A stretch of 64,000 nt of DNA from Phallusia mammillata (lineage: Eukaryota; Chordata; Ascidiacea; Phlebobranchia; Ascidiidae), in NCBI GenBank assembly GCA_003260075.1, contig QLIY01000781.1:8509-72508 (forward strand), written 5' to 3'. Made by a program: the position numbers and the translations under genes. A model generated the notes under the pieces. It ran no database searches and was not told the origin of the DNA. It worked only from the letters and a program-made list of their open reading frames with translations. The first letter of the stretch is position 1, and each line of letters starts with the position of its first letter. This document shows, one piece after another, positions 33,201 to 48,200 of this stretch.

Positions 33201-36200
33201 ACTCCAGATAACGACAACAGTTTGTATAAATCTACACTAACAGCAAGACCACAAAAATGAGTGTATTTTTACCTTGGGTAATTTGGTCATGATCTGACCC
33301 ATTCAGGTACCATTGAACAGTCACAGACGGAGATTCAATCGGGTCGCCAAGGATTAACGTTTCGCCAACTTTCACTACAAAAAATAATTAAAAATACAGT
33401 GTTTAACACTCGACCTGCTGATGTGTGGGCGTTACAAAGAGTGAAGTAGAATTACTTATGCTTGTGAAAAAATACTCAAATGGGGAGTTTGATAAACTTT
33501 GCACACCAATTTTTTTTTAATTGCAAAAAAACTTACTTTAGCTACCCACAGAAATAGATGCTAAAAAAACAATAGATGCCAAAATAACAAACACTTAAAA
33601 AATGTTCGCAGAAATTTTTTTAAGCATTTGTTTTTTGGCATCTATTACCTAATCGGTAATAATAAATGCAATGTTTCGGTCAGTGTTACCAATCAGTGAA
33701 GAATTTTGAAACTTGAGGGGGTAATTTACTTTAATTTGTACATGTGGCTTGTAAATTTACACTTTAGCTCTGGGAATATAACCTGTAAAGTTGACCCAAT
33801 GTTATGTAATGTAATGTTTGTATGGTTTGCATCTACTACATAGTTTATTAGGGGGAATGGAAATGTGTTGAATGGGAGGAATTTTTCAATAAAGGTTGAA
33901 AACCACTGGTTTAGTCAGTATTTCGTTTCAGTATTAGTAACATGCAACACTCCCTCTTACCGATTTTTTCTACGACTGAAGAGTTCAGTTTTCCACATAT
34001 TCCTGGATCGCCATTAGCAACCGATTGGAGAGCAGAACCCGGTTGAGAATTAGATACATCGACGCATTTCTGCCAAAAGATTAAAAAAGTGGTTACTACT
34101 TGACCAATCATTATTTTCGCAACGGTTTAGTGATATTGGGATTATGCAAATAGGTTTTTCATGTTTGTGTGCAGTAAGCGCAAACCGGATAAACCGGATT
34201 CGGATAATCCGGATCTTGGCCAAATTTGGACAAAAACTTCATGGACAAATGATTTGTTACGGATTTAACGAATAGACATCGGTTAATCTGGATCTTCGCC
34301 CAACCCTGGACAATTTGTGGTCCAAACGGGTCCGGATTTACCGATTTTTTTATTTTGACCAAAAAATACCATTTGAAGCCACAATACGACAAAATGTTGT
34401 TGTTGTTTTTTCTGAACCAAGTTTGTTAGGTTGAAGAAAATGACATATATATTATCACCTGTAAACTTCATTCTGTACAACAATTTACTTTGAGTTTCTA
34501 TAATGATTTTTTTTTGTAATTATGTTGGGCATTTTTTTTTTAATATCTATAAAACTCATAGTTATAATCAGTACTAATACAGAGCCAATCTAAGCTTATA
34601 CTGTGGAGCAAGAAAACCATTCACTTACTTGACTTGAGGCATCCCATCCACACATGCCCCCCCCCCTACAACAATTTACTTTGAGTTTCTATAATGATTT
34701 TTTTTTGTAATTATCTCGGGCATTTTTTTAAATATATTTATAAAACTCATAGTTATAATCAGTACTAGTACAGAGCCAATCTAAGCTTATACTGTGGAGC
34801 AATAAAATAATCATTCACTTACTTTACTGGAGGCATCCCATCCACACATTGGGTCACGTGACAGCACGCACATCCGGCAGGGGTCGCAATCGGGACAAGA
34901 GCTGGTGTATACGTCACAGTTGCTCAGCGGAATCTGAAGTTTTCAAAAAACGTAAAACAAAATCAAGTTACTGTTGTTGTTGTTGTTTTTGTTGTATATA
35001 TGTGCTAGGTAACAGAAAATATGAAGAAAAGTTGTAAGGTTATTTACATAATACGCAATCTATTTTTCAGTACATCTTCAAAACGGCTTTACATGAAATA
35101 CAAAGGGACTGGTAACTTTGTTCCCCAATAAGATGTATTTACGCATGACTGTTTGTTTAGTTCAGATGTTGTTAGGTTGACTTGAGAAGTTCTCGTGTGA
35201 AATACTTTATGTAGGTTTCATATTTATGTTTGTTAATAATCTAATCAGTTACCTTGGACTAAGGAAATATAATATAAGTTACCTTGGACTTCTAAAAGCC
35301 TCAAGTCGTTTTTTTCTTATTGTTGTGACACTTCGCGTAAATTAAAATAAGGTTTTAAGTACGTTTAAGAATCACTGATCCATCAGATAGGTGTTTGTGT
35401 TCTTTTTTAAGCACTAAATAAAACTACAACTAAAAACAATTTAAAGCAGTATAAAAAAATCTCCAAATAAAGAAAAACTTTAGCTAGGTCTTCTACGTCA
35501 AAGTCACGTGCCAAAAACAACAACAATTGATAGTAAAATTCGCGAAATCGGCTCAACTTCAATTCAAGTGACTCGACGTTAATTGCTACCTGGATGATTT
35601 TGTCCGTAGTATCGACGTATAATTGTGACGTCACAGGCGAGATGACGAGGTTGGAAATTCCCGTGTTGGAAACGTCGTACTGGGCTAGTTGACGTGAATC
35701 GCCCTTTGACCCCTGAAAAGTAATAATAAATCGATTGTTACGTAATAGACAAAACTTAAAAGGTGTGTTTTCATTAAAAAGGGGACTATTTTTTCTCTTT
35801 TTTGGCTGTGTATTGAGCAAGTTAAGAAGTAAAGAAGAGTTCGGATATTAAAATCTGTGGTCCACCAATGTACATGAGCCAAACTTGGTTACACTCAAAC
35901 TGTAGTACTTGTTTTCCGTGATTTAAATTATAATTAAAGATATGTCGAAAAATGAGATGTTTTTTATACTTTAGTACAGTGGTTTTCAACCTGTGTTGTG
36001 CGTACCACTAACAGTACGCCGCAGATTTTAGGTGGTACGCGAGTAGCTTCCGTGACACTTAATTATAGTCAAAACAAGAATTGTAAATCAACTGGCCCAA
36101 CTGATCAGCCCTGGTTTGGGGCAGAACTCGTGTGTTTGACATTTTTTTGAAATTGCCAACCTTGGTGGTTTCAGAAATATGCTAGCCTGGTCAAAACACA

Positions 36201-39200
36201 CGCATATTTCTTAGTCTACCTATTCAAACAGGGTTTAGGTGGTACGCAGCTATCGAAAAAGTTGTCAGGTGGTACGTGAACCACTGTATAAGGTTGAGAA
36301 ACACAATATAAGGTTGAGAACGCTTTAGTACCAACAATAAAAAGACTATCGAAACGAAGCGACTTTAAAAATAGTTTAAAGCAGGAAATTGCGCTATTGT
36401 GAACCCACGATATAAAAATAACGTATTGTTGTAGAGTAATTGAACTTTGATAGCACAAACAATCGAAAATTAACTTGTTATTTACGAAACTAATTAGCAT
36501 ACAGTTGGTCAGAAATAGGTCAAAATGAGAAAGTTTACATAAAGCTACAATACAATGCAGTGCTTAAAGTTTATTTAGCAGAGGCCAGTGTATTTATAAC
36601 TATGCAAACCAGGTGGTATGCAAAATGGTCTGCAATGGTAAACCTGCGTTGTGTGTGAATAGCATAAGTCGTACCTGAATTTTGACGTATTTAAGAATTT
36701 TCCCAGATGCCGTTCCCACGAATATGACGTCATAAGATGTACCATCGAGAGCCGTTATTTTGTGAACAGCAATCTGTAAAAACGTCATGTTATAAATAGA
36801 CTCCATACTACATAATGTTATATATAATACCGAATGTCTACTAGACCAGTTTAGGTTTTGGATTTTAGGCGTGCAAAGCTAACTGTATGCAAACATTTTT
36901 ACGTCTGTTAGAGCTGTTACATTAGTCTTTTAACTTATGAACAGATCCGTGTATAGTGTTACAATGCACATAATTTTTTTTACAGTTTTTCTTACGTTAA
37001 AATTATTACTTTTTTTAATTTTTCTGCACGTACAAAGAACATTTTGCTGTTTTTTTTCTAAAACGACTAAAAATATGTCACCCAAAACGGGTATTTATAA
37101 AAGTCATTCTTGCAACGTTCCTAAAAACAACAAAAAGTATAAAAAAATTCAACACACATTTGGTTCCTCTACAGCTGCATTCATTTTTACTCAAGCGACC
37201 ACAAATTAATACTTTTACGGAACCCACCTTGACAAAGGTCTCTTGCAATTTGGAGAGCACCGTTCCGCCGTTGCTAGGCGACCCGTCGAGCGTGGATGAG
37301 CGCACTGTTTGGGCCACAAGTGGATGATTGAAGATAAACTTGCAAAATTCGAGGGGTAGGTCTTTACTGGTCGCATTTTCCACACCTTGCATTCCCGGGT
37401 AAGCACATATACCAGGCTGTAAACCCAGAGATTGCACCTCCTACGCAAAAACAAACGGTTGAAGATATATACTAGAAAGCGTTACAAAATTTATGCTGGG
37501 CCCCAGAGTTCCAAGTCGGGCCGGGTTCGGGCTTAGGTTTCTTTAAAATGGCCCGACTTTACACTCTGTGTAATTATTTTTCTTATCAAGCTAAGTAGCC
37601 AGTTGCTGGACCTGACCTAATGTCAAACAGTCCTAAAACGCCTTGTTGAAGACCTATCGTCGATTGTGTTAGTTGTCTTGGTCTTTCCTAAGGCTTCAAT
37701 GTAAAGGTCTGTAAATCAAACTTAAAAACCTAAACGGGCTTCTCAAAAACGATACGGGTTCGGGCCAGGATCGGGTTCCAATTTCATGTCCGTTTACAAC
37801 TCTGCTAGGACCAATAATAAGTTACACTGGTTCTTAACATTTGAACTTTTTTACCGAATAACGACTGCAAATATTTTTTACCGCATTTGAAACTTTTTGT
37901 AGACTTTCAGAATCGGCGCTGTAAAACTGAGAACTGTGGAAAGCTTCTTGTACATCTTTTAGCTTGAAAGCACAAAGTGCAGACATTTGAAAATCCTGGT
38001 TCTGGAAAAAAACGTTACATATTCATTTGTGCTGTCTGTGCCAGTTTTTTTTCAGCTTATTAAAATATAAAATGAGGTATTTTTCAGCATATTTGTTAGG
38101 TCTAATAAAGCAATATCATTAAATTTGTAAGCGGCTAGGTACATTATGTTCAATTTCATTAAAGTATATCAACGGCGGCCACAAATTTTGAAAAAATAAA
38201 AGTTTGTTTTAAATCAATTCTGGTTGCTAGTAAAACCGAGTCTGTAATTTACTTTCATTAAGATAAAAAATTTCCCGAATCAGAAATGTCCTCTCTCACC
38301 AAGCCGTGATAAAAAAAGGGTTACATATCATTTTCAGCGGTAAACCACAGGTACGAGGCGATTTAAATAGAAAACCGGTTTGCAGACCGTTTTTCAGTAA
38401 CTTTAGCTTGTCGTTGACGTCATTGGCGTAACACCAGTCATGCGTGATATTAACTATGACGTTGCAACGACAAGGTATGCATTAGAACTACTATTGCGTA
38501 GTATTTTGTGACTTGGCAGAAAGTGGGAATCTGATTTGTTATTTTTTTTCCTCATACATTCCACACTGCGTTGTTTTTAGTTCTAACCAAAACTATACGC
38601 ATTACAATTTACTAGCTACGCCTTGCCATTTTGGATTGCTTGGTGACCGGTAAATGGGAAGTCGTATTATGCTTATATATGAGTGTGTCGTGATCGCTGG
38701 ACAACATAGATGCTTCAGGACTGATCCCAGGTATGAATTTATGTTTATCTTAATTAACGCTTTTAATATTTGTTTCAAAGGGTGAAACCAATGGGTAAAC
38801 CAATGCATTGTAAAAATTGCATTGTAAAGAGCCATCAAAGACCGGTGGATTTAGATTACTAGTTGTGTATTTTTACCAATCTTGTTCTTAATGAACCATG
38901 TTCTTAATGAACCACTTGAGGTTTGCGCATATTTCAAAATAATAAAATTATTTCATTTTCGTTATTGTACCTTAAGAAAAAAATATTTTTCGTTGTTGTA
39001 CCTAAGGGTAAAAAACTATTTTTGTTACCTACCTTAAGGGTTACAAAAACTGTAATTTTTACCTTGCGGGTAAAAGTTCCGTATATGATACCGTCCGAGG
39101 ATATTGTAATGTCAGTGGCTTCGCTAAATTGAAAAGGTTGTGTTCCCTGTGACTGACAAACCAGCGGAACCTTCAGGAACGACGTAAACTCAGATAATTG

Positions 39201-42200
39201 CCAGCTTCCTCCAAGATCGTTGGCACACAACTGTTAAGCAAAATAATAGTTTAAACAAACATATCTCGTGATATTGTTTAATGATCTCAATAATTTTGGA
39301 TGAAAATCGTTGGCAAATCGATAAATAAAGCAAAATCAAAGTGTATGTGTTGATTTGCACTAAACAAGAAAGAAAACATCTTTATTAATTCTAAGGGGTT
39401 ACTAATTTCAACAAAATAGTTGTTTCTTATAAATGTTCACGTTTTGGGGGCCTGTGGGTAAAAAGAAGGGTCCATTTGGGTACAAGTGCATAGCTTTACA
39501 TAACATTTCGTTGTTACTTCTCTATGTTAAAAAAACACAGAACAGCAATTTTTGGGAAGTGGGATTTTTTGACGAAACCGAAAGGTGCCTTTTCTAAATA
39601 GGGGTAAAAATAGAGTCTTGATTTCGCTGTCATTGTATGTGAATTCAAGTTCCGTCAAAATTGAGGTCTTCACCTCGGGAATTTCGTTGTATTGTTATCA
39701 GTATGAAACTTGATACTCGAGTTCTTTGTCGCTGCTTAACATGAAAAGGACCGAAAACTGTTATGAACAAACGCAACTGCGCCGTTTCGTATCTTTCTTA
39801 ACGTTTTTAAGCAAGAAAGTAAAGTGCAAACATTTTAGCCGTTTTTCCAGACATAATATCATCTTTATAGAGCTCTTCTGGCAATTGTATAAAGAGCTCT
39901 ACAGTACATATGTTGCTGTATAGTAAACAAATTACAACCCCTATTTTTTGACACTTTTCCGGCTGCAGATTATACTGCAACTTATTCCAATGGCCTAAGC
40001 CAGGAATTGAGGTTGTAAAACAGCCTGGTGGACTGTTTTGTTAATACATGAGCGTCCAAAGACTCGACAGTTCTGCTTCCCTAAATATAAGACATCTAAA
40101 GACTGAAAGTTAGTATTTTCGGGGCGGTTTAGGTTCGAATTATGGCTAAAGTTTAAATAAAACAGTCTTGATTCGGGCTTGACATTTGTGTCGTAATTTC
40201 GCCAACTATCGCACGAGAAATTAGTTTTGTAGAAAAACCCACGCTTTGTCCATTGGAAGTGTGGTAACCAGGCAGTTTCTATCCTATTGTGGTAAGTTAA
40301 GATTTAAGGGAAGCGATCCACTGTTTTTTATGGGGAACAAGTGATTTTATAACAGCAACAGACGTCAGTATTGTAACCACGATACAGCACTTAAGAACAA
40401 GGGGACTTCTAACCCCAACTCAATTGCTCTCTAGACCCAACTTGAGGAACAAGTTTTAAAATAGGATTTTCAGTTCTTGTTCTAGAACTGACTTACGTCA
40501 TTGAATACCAAGACTCGGACTCTAATTGTACTCGCTTTGTAAATGACCCGATTCAAAATACTCGTAAACAACATCTTACATTTTGGACCCAACTCTTTAT
40601 TAGCACCCTTAAAGTGGTCTGACTCGAATTGCACTCGTTTTGTAAATGACCAGACTCAAAAGACACGTGTACAACTCCTCACTTTTTTGACCAAACTGTT
40701 TTTAGGACACATGTGATATTCTGATTCGAATAATACTCGTTTTGCATATGACTAGACTCAAAATACTCGTGTACAACTCCTCACTATTTTGACCAAACTC
40801 TTTTTATGACTCTTGAAATGTTTTGACTCTAATTGTACTCGCTTTGTAAATGACTCGACTTAAAATACTCATGTACAACTCCTCACTTCTTTGACCCAAC
40901 TCTTTTTAGCACCCTCACTTCGTAAATGTAACTCGCTTTGTAAATGACCCAACTTAAAATACTCGTAAACAACCCCGCACTTTTTTGACCAAACACTTTT
41001 AGAACCCTTAAAATGGTAATTTTGTGGCATAGACAAAAACAAAAAAATCCCCTACCTGTGCAATACGAGTCCCGTATTGGTTGCCTATCAGGTCTGGAGT
41101 GTTTTCGTTAAACACGAAATAAGCTTTCTTCATGGTATGTCCCATCATGACGTCATCAGCAAGAAATGATGCAATAAACTGGGAATTGTCTACAAGAAAA
41201 GTTGGTACAAGTGAGTTCATGTCGGTTTTGTATGCGTCAGTCCTATGAAATATTAATTGTTTACCTCTATGCACCTCCCGCATACGAAGTAAGTATGTTA
41301 TAGATATAGAGCGTTTTACTCCACCGAATTATGGAATATGCGACCCTTAGGATTAGATTCAATAGCAGCGCAAAACGCTTTCGCAATGGAAGTACGCAGA
41401 TGCCTTTCAAACTATAAAATTAGGTCAAGATATAATAAAATTAAATTCTTAATGGCCTTTAACGGGATTTGGAAACTGGAAAAACAGAAAACACGTATTG
41501 GTAAAAGCATATGTTGATTTTTAGGTTGCACAAACACGAGATTCGACTTAATTGCGTGTAATTCATTAATTTGTATACCTATAAGTAAGTGAATACAGAC
41601 AACATTATTAAGCAAGTTTCACCAAAGGCGGTAGTTAGATAAAGCCAAAAACCGTGTAACCAATCACAATGGATTAGGCTCACTCACTCAGACAGGCAGG
41701 ACTTGGATCAGAGTTATAACTGCGTACTTAAACACTGCCAAAGTGCTACAAATCTCAAGTGAGCTTGTACAGCGCAAAACAGCCGAGCAGAATTGGAATA
41801 GGGTAAAGTTTTTTCGCCTAATTGCCGTCTGTGGTCTGATAACACGTGTTGACTGAGCGACAATGAGTTTAAACTATGTTTGAATTCAAGTACTTGGTAT
41901 ACTTGGGAGGTACCAAAGTGCGCAAATGCTTTAAAGCCAAGTCGTTTTTCATGTATTGACTTAAACAAGCGCTTTTTGAAGCTAGGTGGAAAACTAGATT
42001 TTATGTTTGTAAATGAAGGAGAAAGCGATGTGTACCTACAATACATTGTTTTAATGACACTATAATGATCGTTTTAACGTTTAGTAAATTCTCGATAACA
42101 TACTCACAATGGCGGGCCTTATCTTATTGGTGATATGTTTATATTAGTTGAACATTGTGAATTCAAAGTAACTAACCTAAATTATCGCCTACACTTAGGC

Positions 42201-45200
42201 AACGCGTAAATTACAACGTTGCATAGCTGTTTGTTTGTCCAATAAGTTACAGAAACTCTAAAGGAAGTTTTAGCCCTTACAGTGACATTCAACAACCTAC
42301 GTATTTTACATCAGTTTCCACTTTCTACAATTTGTTGCACATTGAACGTTACCAACTATGTCAGACAGAGGACGCCTTCCTAACAGAACATCAGTTTCAA
42401 GGAGGAGCTCCTATATCATGTTGTTTACCGTTGATAATCAATATTGTCGTATGCAAACAATTCCACGAAACACATTAGCATAAGTTTGCACATGCAAGAT
42501 AGTGTCAATAAAATTGCAAGTGCGGTTGCTTGGTCGTGTATGTGCTTTTTTGACCTTCATAAGGTTCTTAAAATTCGACAAATACAAAGTGTGTGTTTTT
42601 TCAGTGTCTTTTTTTGCCCGTTAACAAGTTTTGTAGTTAAACGAAGTGATTTCCTAACAGTTATTCAGTTAGACTTTCTACTTGTAAATTGTTTGCTAAA
42701 TGTCTAAATTACTTCCTTAAAATATCTAAATTTTAAACTTTTGTCGAATCAAAACTGTTAAACAACCAGTTACACAGATGTTATACGCTAACAGAGTTAT
42801 ATTCCATAATAAAACTCCCTAAACAGTTATTGTCTTAAAACACTTGGTAGAGCTATAAACATAAGAACAACACACAAAGTTTGCTGGGATAGGGTTAGGA
42901 ACTAAACTTAATCTTAGGGACTACGTTATTAAGTCAGTGTTACTGCAATCATTATCAGAAAACCTCCCCCCAACACTGATAGCCCTTATTGTCAGCATTT
43001 TCCCACAATTTGCTTCAAATATTTGCCATTCATTGGTATTTGGCAAAGTTTGTCTGATGTGAGTTCTTACGTTAGTAGAATTTTCAAACAGTTGATTCTT
43101 ATTTTACTCCTTTAACTCAAGGTAAGACTTACCATCGATCATTTTTCCTCGGCCCTGAGTTGAATGTAGAGGTGGGGAGTTTGGAAGATTTTTGATAATT
43201 TTCATCGCTTTGCCAGGTCGTGAAGTTGAGATGAAGCTTGAGAACGCTCCGTCGCTCTGCACCCTCTGTGACGTCAGTGCTTCGCTCGGTTCTTTGCTGC
43301 AAAGAGGCTGCAAGATGACGTCATCCTCGTGAATGGTGTTATCCTAAAGAAAATAAGATTTGAGTATTCGTGTTTTTAGGGAAAAAGTAGAAGTGTAGGT
43401 TAACCACTGTAGTAAACAGTTTTAAAACATATCATAGTTTTTGTGGATAAATTAAAATCCTCGGTTAAATAGGATTCGCTCAATTCGGATCTTCGCATAG
43501 TTCGGACAATTTTTTTGGTCCAAACGTGTCCGGATTAACCGAGGTTTACTGTGCAGTTTTGTCGACCTAGACATGGAAACAACGCGGTACATAGAAAAAA
43601 AATGAACCAAGTAAAAATGTGCAATAAATTTTAATTTTTTTTCTATCTATTTGTACACTATTTTCGTCCACTTTAGTCTTGGATTTAGGTGTAAACATGG
43701 TTTAACCCCAGTCAAACTAAATCCACGAGTTAAACTCTCGAAAAACAAATTCATCGCCATAACCAACAAAAAAAGGCCAACAAACATTGTTTTCCAATTT
43801 GAAGCAACAACAGAAAATGTTGTTACAAATTCCAACACGATTGAACTCCTTAAACAACAACATGTATGAACTGTGTTCAGGGGGGCCACAGGTGTAGATT
43901 TATCAGAACACCCACTAAAAATTCCCTAATTTAATCAACTATTTTGCATACTATTTGTCTATATTGATGCTTTTTACGAATGCGGACCCTTATTTACTCT
44001 ATTCGATCTGCGTTTAAAGCCGATATGAGTATCCAATTTCCACACGAGTTTGTCATTTACATTTTAAGGGGGCCACAGGACTTACAAGGTTACATGAAGG
44101 GGGCCACGAGGCAAAAATGACACTTTTAGGGGGCCACGGTNATTCCCTAATTTAATCAACTATTTTGCATACTATTTGTCTATATTGATGCTTTTTACGA
44201 ATGCGGACCCTTATTTACTCTATTCGATCTGCGTTTAAAGCCGATATGAGTATCCAATTTCCACACGAGTTTGTCATTTACATTTTAAGGGGGCCACAGG
44301 ACTTACAAGGTTACATGAAGGGGGCCACGAGGCAAAAATGACACTTTTATGGGGCCACGGTCCATGGAAGGTTGAAAACCACTGCGCTAGTACAATCATT
44401 AGAAATTACAGTACACCTTGGTAAAACTGGATTCGGTTAATCCGGATCTTCGCTTTATTCGGTTAAACTATGTGGAACAAACGATTTGTAATAAGGTAAG
44501 GCTTGAACTATTCGACATTAGTTAATCTAAACGGGTCCGGATTAACCGAGATTTACTACACAAAGATATTTTTGTAATCACCTGTAGCCTAAGAAAAGCG
44601 TTTTTCGGGTTGATGGTCATTGTGCCACAGAGAACCATATGTGTGGAGTTGTAAGGCAGAACATTTCGTACGAAATTGAAGCAATTTTCACCATTAGCTC
44701 CTGCTACAGAGTCGGGCAGACTACGGCATTGTTCCTTGTCGGTTGTTTTAACTTGCCAAAGGACAGGTTCTCCACTTCTTATAGATATGTTATCTAAAAT
44801 GAAAGTGCATTTTTTACATGGAATATGCCTCAAAAATGGTCTAGGCACGAGGCTAGGTACGTTTTTCCTTGGAAGAATCTACGTATTTAGAGTAAACTTT
44901 GTAACCGGATTGGGGTTAATCCGGATCTTCGCCTAATTCGGAAAAAAACTTGAGGTGCAAATGATTTGTAATGTGGTAAGACTCTATATGACATCGGTTA
45001 ATCCGGATCTTTGCCTTATCCGGAATTTTTTTTGGGGTGCATACGGACCTGGATTATTTGAAGTTCACTGCATCTATATTACGTATCGAATAATAAACAA
45101 CAGTTTTTTTTGGAATGAAAAAATGCGTTTATTCCCTTTATTTTTTTAAATCCTAGACTCTAAATCTTAGGCGTATAACATTTTAAAACAAAACAAAGCA

Positions 45201-48200
45201 TATTTTGTGTTGGAAAGGCTTGTATATAAACAGCGGCAAGTTTAGGTAGCATGAGACCTTCATGGTGTAATGTATGAACAGAGTCTTATAAACAGATTTT
45301 TCTACAAGTCCATAAACCCACCCACACAACAAAACTACCCATGTTAAACTGCCAGAAAGGAAAATCCCTAATCAAGTTTCAGGAAGTGTATGTACATTTA
45401 ACTTGTACTAGTTGGTTAATGGTTAACATTTAAATTACCTGCATTCTGGATGTAAAGGTTTTCTTTGCCTCCCACGTACAGTTTTCCATCGTAAATCCTC
45501 ATCGACTTGTACTTGGTAGCGTTGGGTGAAGAAAAAGCTTCAGTTTTTAGATCTGTAAGTAGATAAATAAAGTCGTTTCGCAAAGACCTATACAGAAAAT
45601 CTATTTTTTATGAAGTAATGTGTTGAGGGTTTGCCTTTTCGCTAAAGCTTCAACTAACAGATGTGTTAACAAACTTTGCAAATTAGCATTTGGTAAATAG
45701 CACAGAGTTGTAGATGGGCTTAAATTGAAGCCTAAAGCCGACCCGAACCCGAAGATCAAATTAGATTAGTGAAAATGGTGCACATATTTAAGTCAGGCCC
45801 AACGTTTTATTGAAACTAAAGACCGAATTTGACCCGAAAAGCCCGGCCTAAGATACATCTCCAGCCAAAATTGTAAAAACATTGCGTTATTTCAATAATT
45901 CGATAATCGGCGGTCCCTGCGCATGCGCATAAAACAAGTTTTTTTTGCGATTGATCAACTGATTTTGCGTCACTCTCTTAACTCACAAACCAGACGATCG
46001 TATTTATTTGATGTCTTAAAAGTAAACACGCAAATCCGCCGAACTCCCGCTGTCCGATGACGCAACGTCGTCCGTTTGTGACGTAACAGGTCTGACAGGT
46101 GGTCACAATCAACTCCTTTCACAAACACACGCCGTTGAGGAGTTCTCAAACTTATGAGACAGCTGGACGTTTCATTTAAAGCCATGTTTATTACACGACA
46201 AACGATCGTTTCCTGAGTGGTCGTTTAAGGCTCTACACCCCAATACACATTCACACGCATATGGGTTAGGTAGAGGAAGTATGCGTTTGTCAAGATCATT
46301 AATTATATAGGAGCATGGCATGGCAGTCACATAGGGCGTTCGGTCACGGGTGTTTTGCACTTTGAAACGGGGTATGGCGCAATACGGTTACGAAATTGTC
46401 AACGTGAAGTAAGAAATGGGTAAAGGTCGTTTTTTTAAACTGTGGCAGTCAAAATAAGTGTTTTCCAACTACCAACGCTAAACAGTGATTTTGAAAAAAT
46501 ACAATATTGCATTAAGTTTAAATTAGTTACGCTAACCTTCGGTAAAAAAATACTTTTTCAAACACAATTTAAAGCCTAATATGACTAGCGATTAAACGAA
46601 AAACACGGCTTAAAACAACCCCTCCTTTCTGCACTATAGTGTACAAGACAAGGGAGTTATCTTATGATTTAATTGTTGTCTGGCATCAAGTTTTATCTTT
46701 CATATCTCGTAAAACCAGGAGTGAATGGCCAAACATAATCAAACCGGCGACTGAAGATTTATATCAACTGAAATTCGGTTTCCAAAAAACACATCTTTCG
46801 CTGATAGTGTTGTTGATAACACGACTTCTTGAAAAGTGTTTGTTTGACTATTGCAATTACTGTGGTATTAAGCTTTCTACAACAAGCACCTCTACAATCA
46901 ATAAAAAAGCCACGCAATAAAAACAGCCTAGTCTATGTTTTTCAACCAAGTCTGTTGTGTTTAATGGACACGTGTTAAACGGTTTAAATCACATAAAACA
47001 GTGTAAACAGACGATTAAGACAAATCACGCTGTAGCATTAACCGGACTTGTGATTTAAACTCATTTCTTGGTAGTTTAACCAACTTCTAACTTTCAATTT
47101 CATTAATGACGAAAAAAGATTAAAACTTCACAGCCCTGATGACGTAATCAAGAGGTTGCACTTAGTTTTCTGTGTGATGACAACGGACGCTTAGTCACGC
47201 CAAAGCACTCCAAGGCCTTAGCTGGGGTTAGTAGAGTCTGAAGTGGGTTACTATGCCAATAGTGAATGCGTTGGCATTTAGAGGACCCTTAGACTCGGGC
47301 TAAATTGGACCCGGCCGAATCAAGAGACGAACAAACAAGTTCGCTTTCGCCTGACCAGAATTTGGACAGATGAAACCGCGAGGAATACATAAATGGGTTC
47401 AGTTATTATAAGAAGGTTAAAAAGAGCGAACATTTTCCATTCACTGCTGTGTATTTGAATGCTCGTTGGTAATTGAACTGAACTCTAATGCAATTTTGAG
47501 AGCGGTCAAACTAAGCATTATCTGTCTCTGTCACTGAAATAGACAATATGATTATTAAATACGAAATATCCCTTCTTTTTATTAAAGTATTTATAAAAAG
47601 CAACCAAGAAATAAAATCATCTGATAGAAAACCAAGGAAATTTGATTCACCTTAAATTAGCATCATCATTGCCTTATTCAAATAGAATCATTTTTTGAAA
47701 TTAAAATTAATTTATCTCTCGTAAATAACTTGTAATCAGGGAGCGGGTGCAGTCATGCATGACAACATCCCGTCAACGCAATTGTGACATCACAAAGTGA
47801 GATCATATCAGGAGCCATGATTTGTTTAATTTTCAAGATTAGGGCGGGATCTACGAAGGCGACAAAAAACTTCTCCTCAATTGAACCAATGCTAGACAGA
47901 TTGACAACAATCATCACTAACCACACCCTATATCATTCAACATCTACAATAGCGCCTGAATTAGAAGGTGTCGTTGTTCAAAAGGCTGCGAATATGTGCA
48001 CTTGAATAGGTCTCCGAAGTGGTGACAGCCTATCCAAACGACTGGGCTTGAAAGGGGATTTGAATTGGGGAAGAATTGAGAAAATCGCTTGATTTGCTGG
48101 GTTGCGCTAAACCCTGCAATATTAGCTTGGGATTTGGGGTTTGGTTAAATCCTGCAATGTTGGTTTGGGGTTGGGTAAAGCTAAAAGAAGATATATACGT

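Noticed and set aside
45970-46360. Two minus-strand ORFs in semaphorin intron 1
   Set aside because: No splice sites, no similarity and not needed for the gene, whose exons 1 and 2 join in phase.
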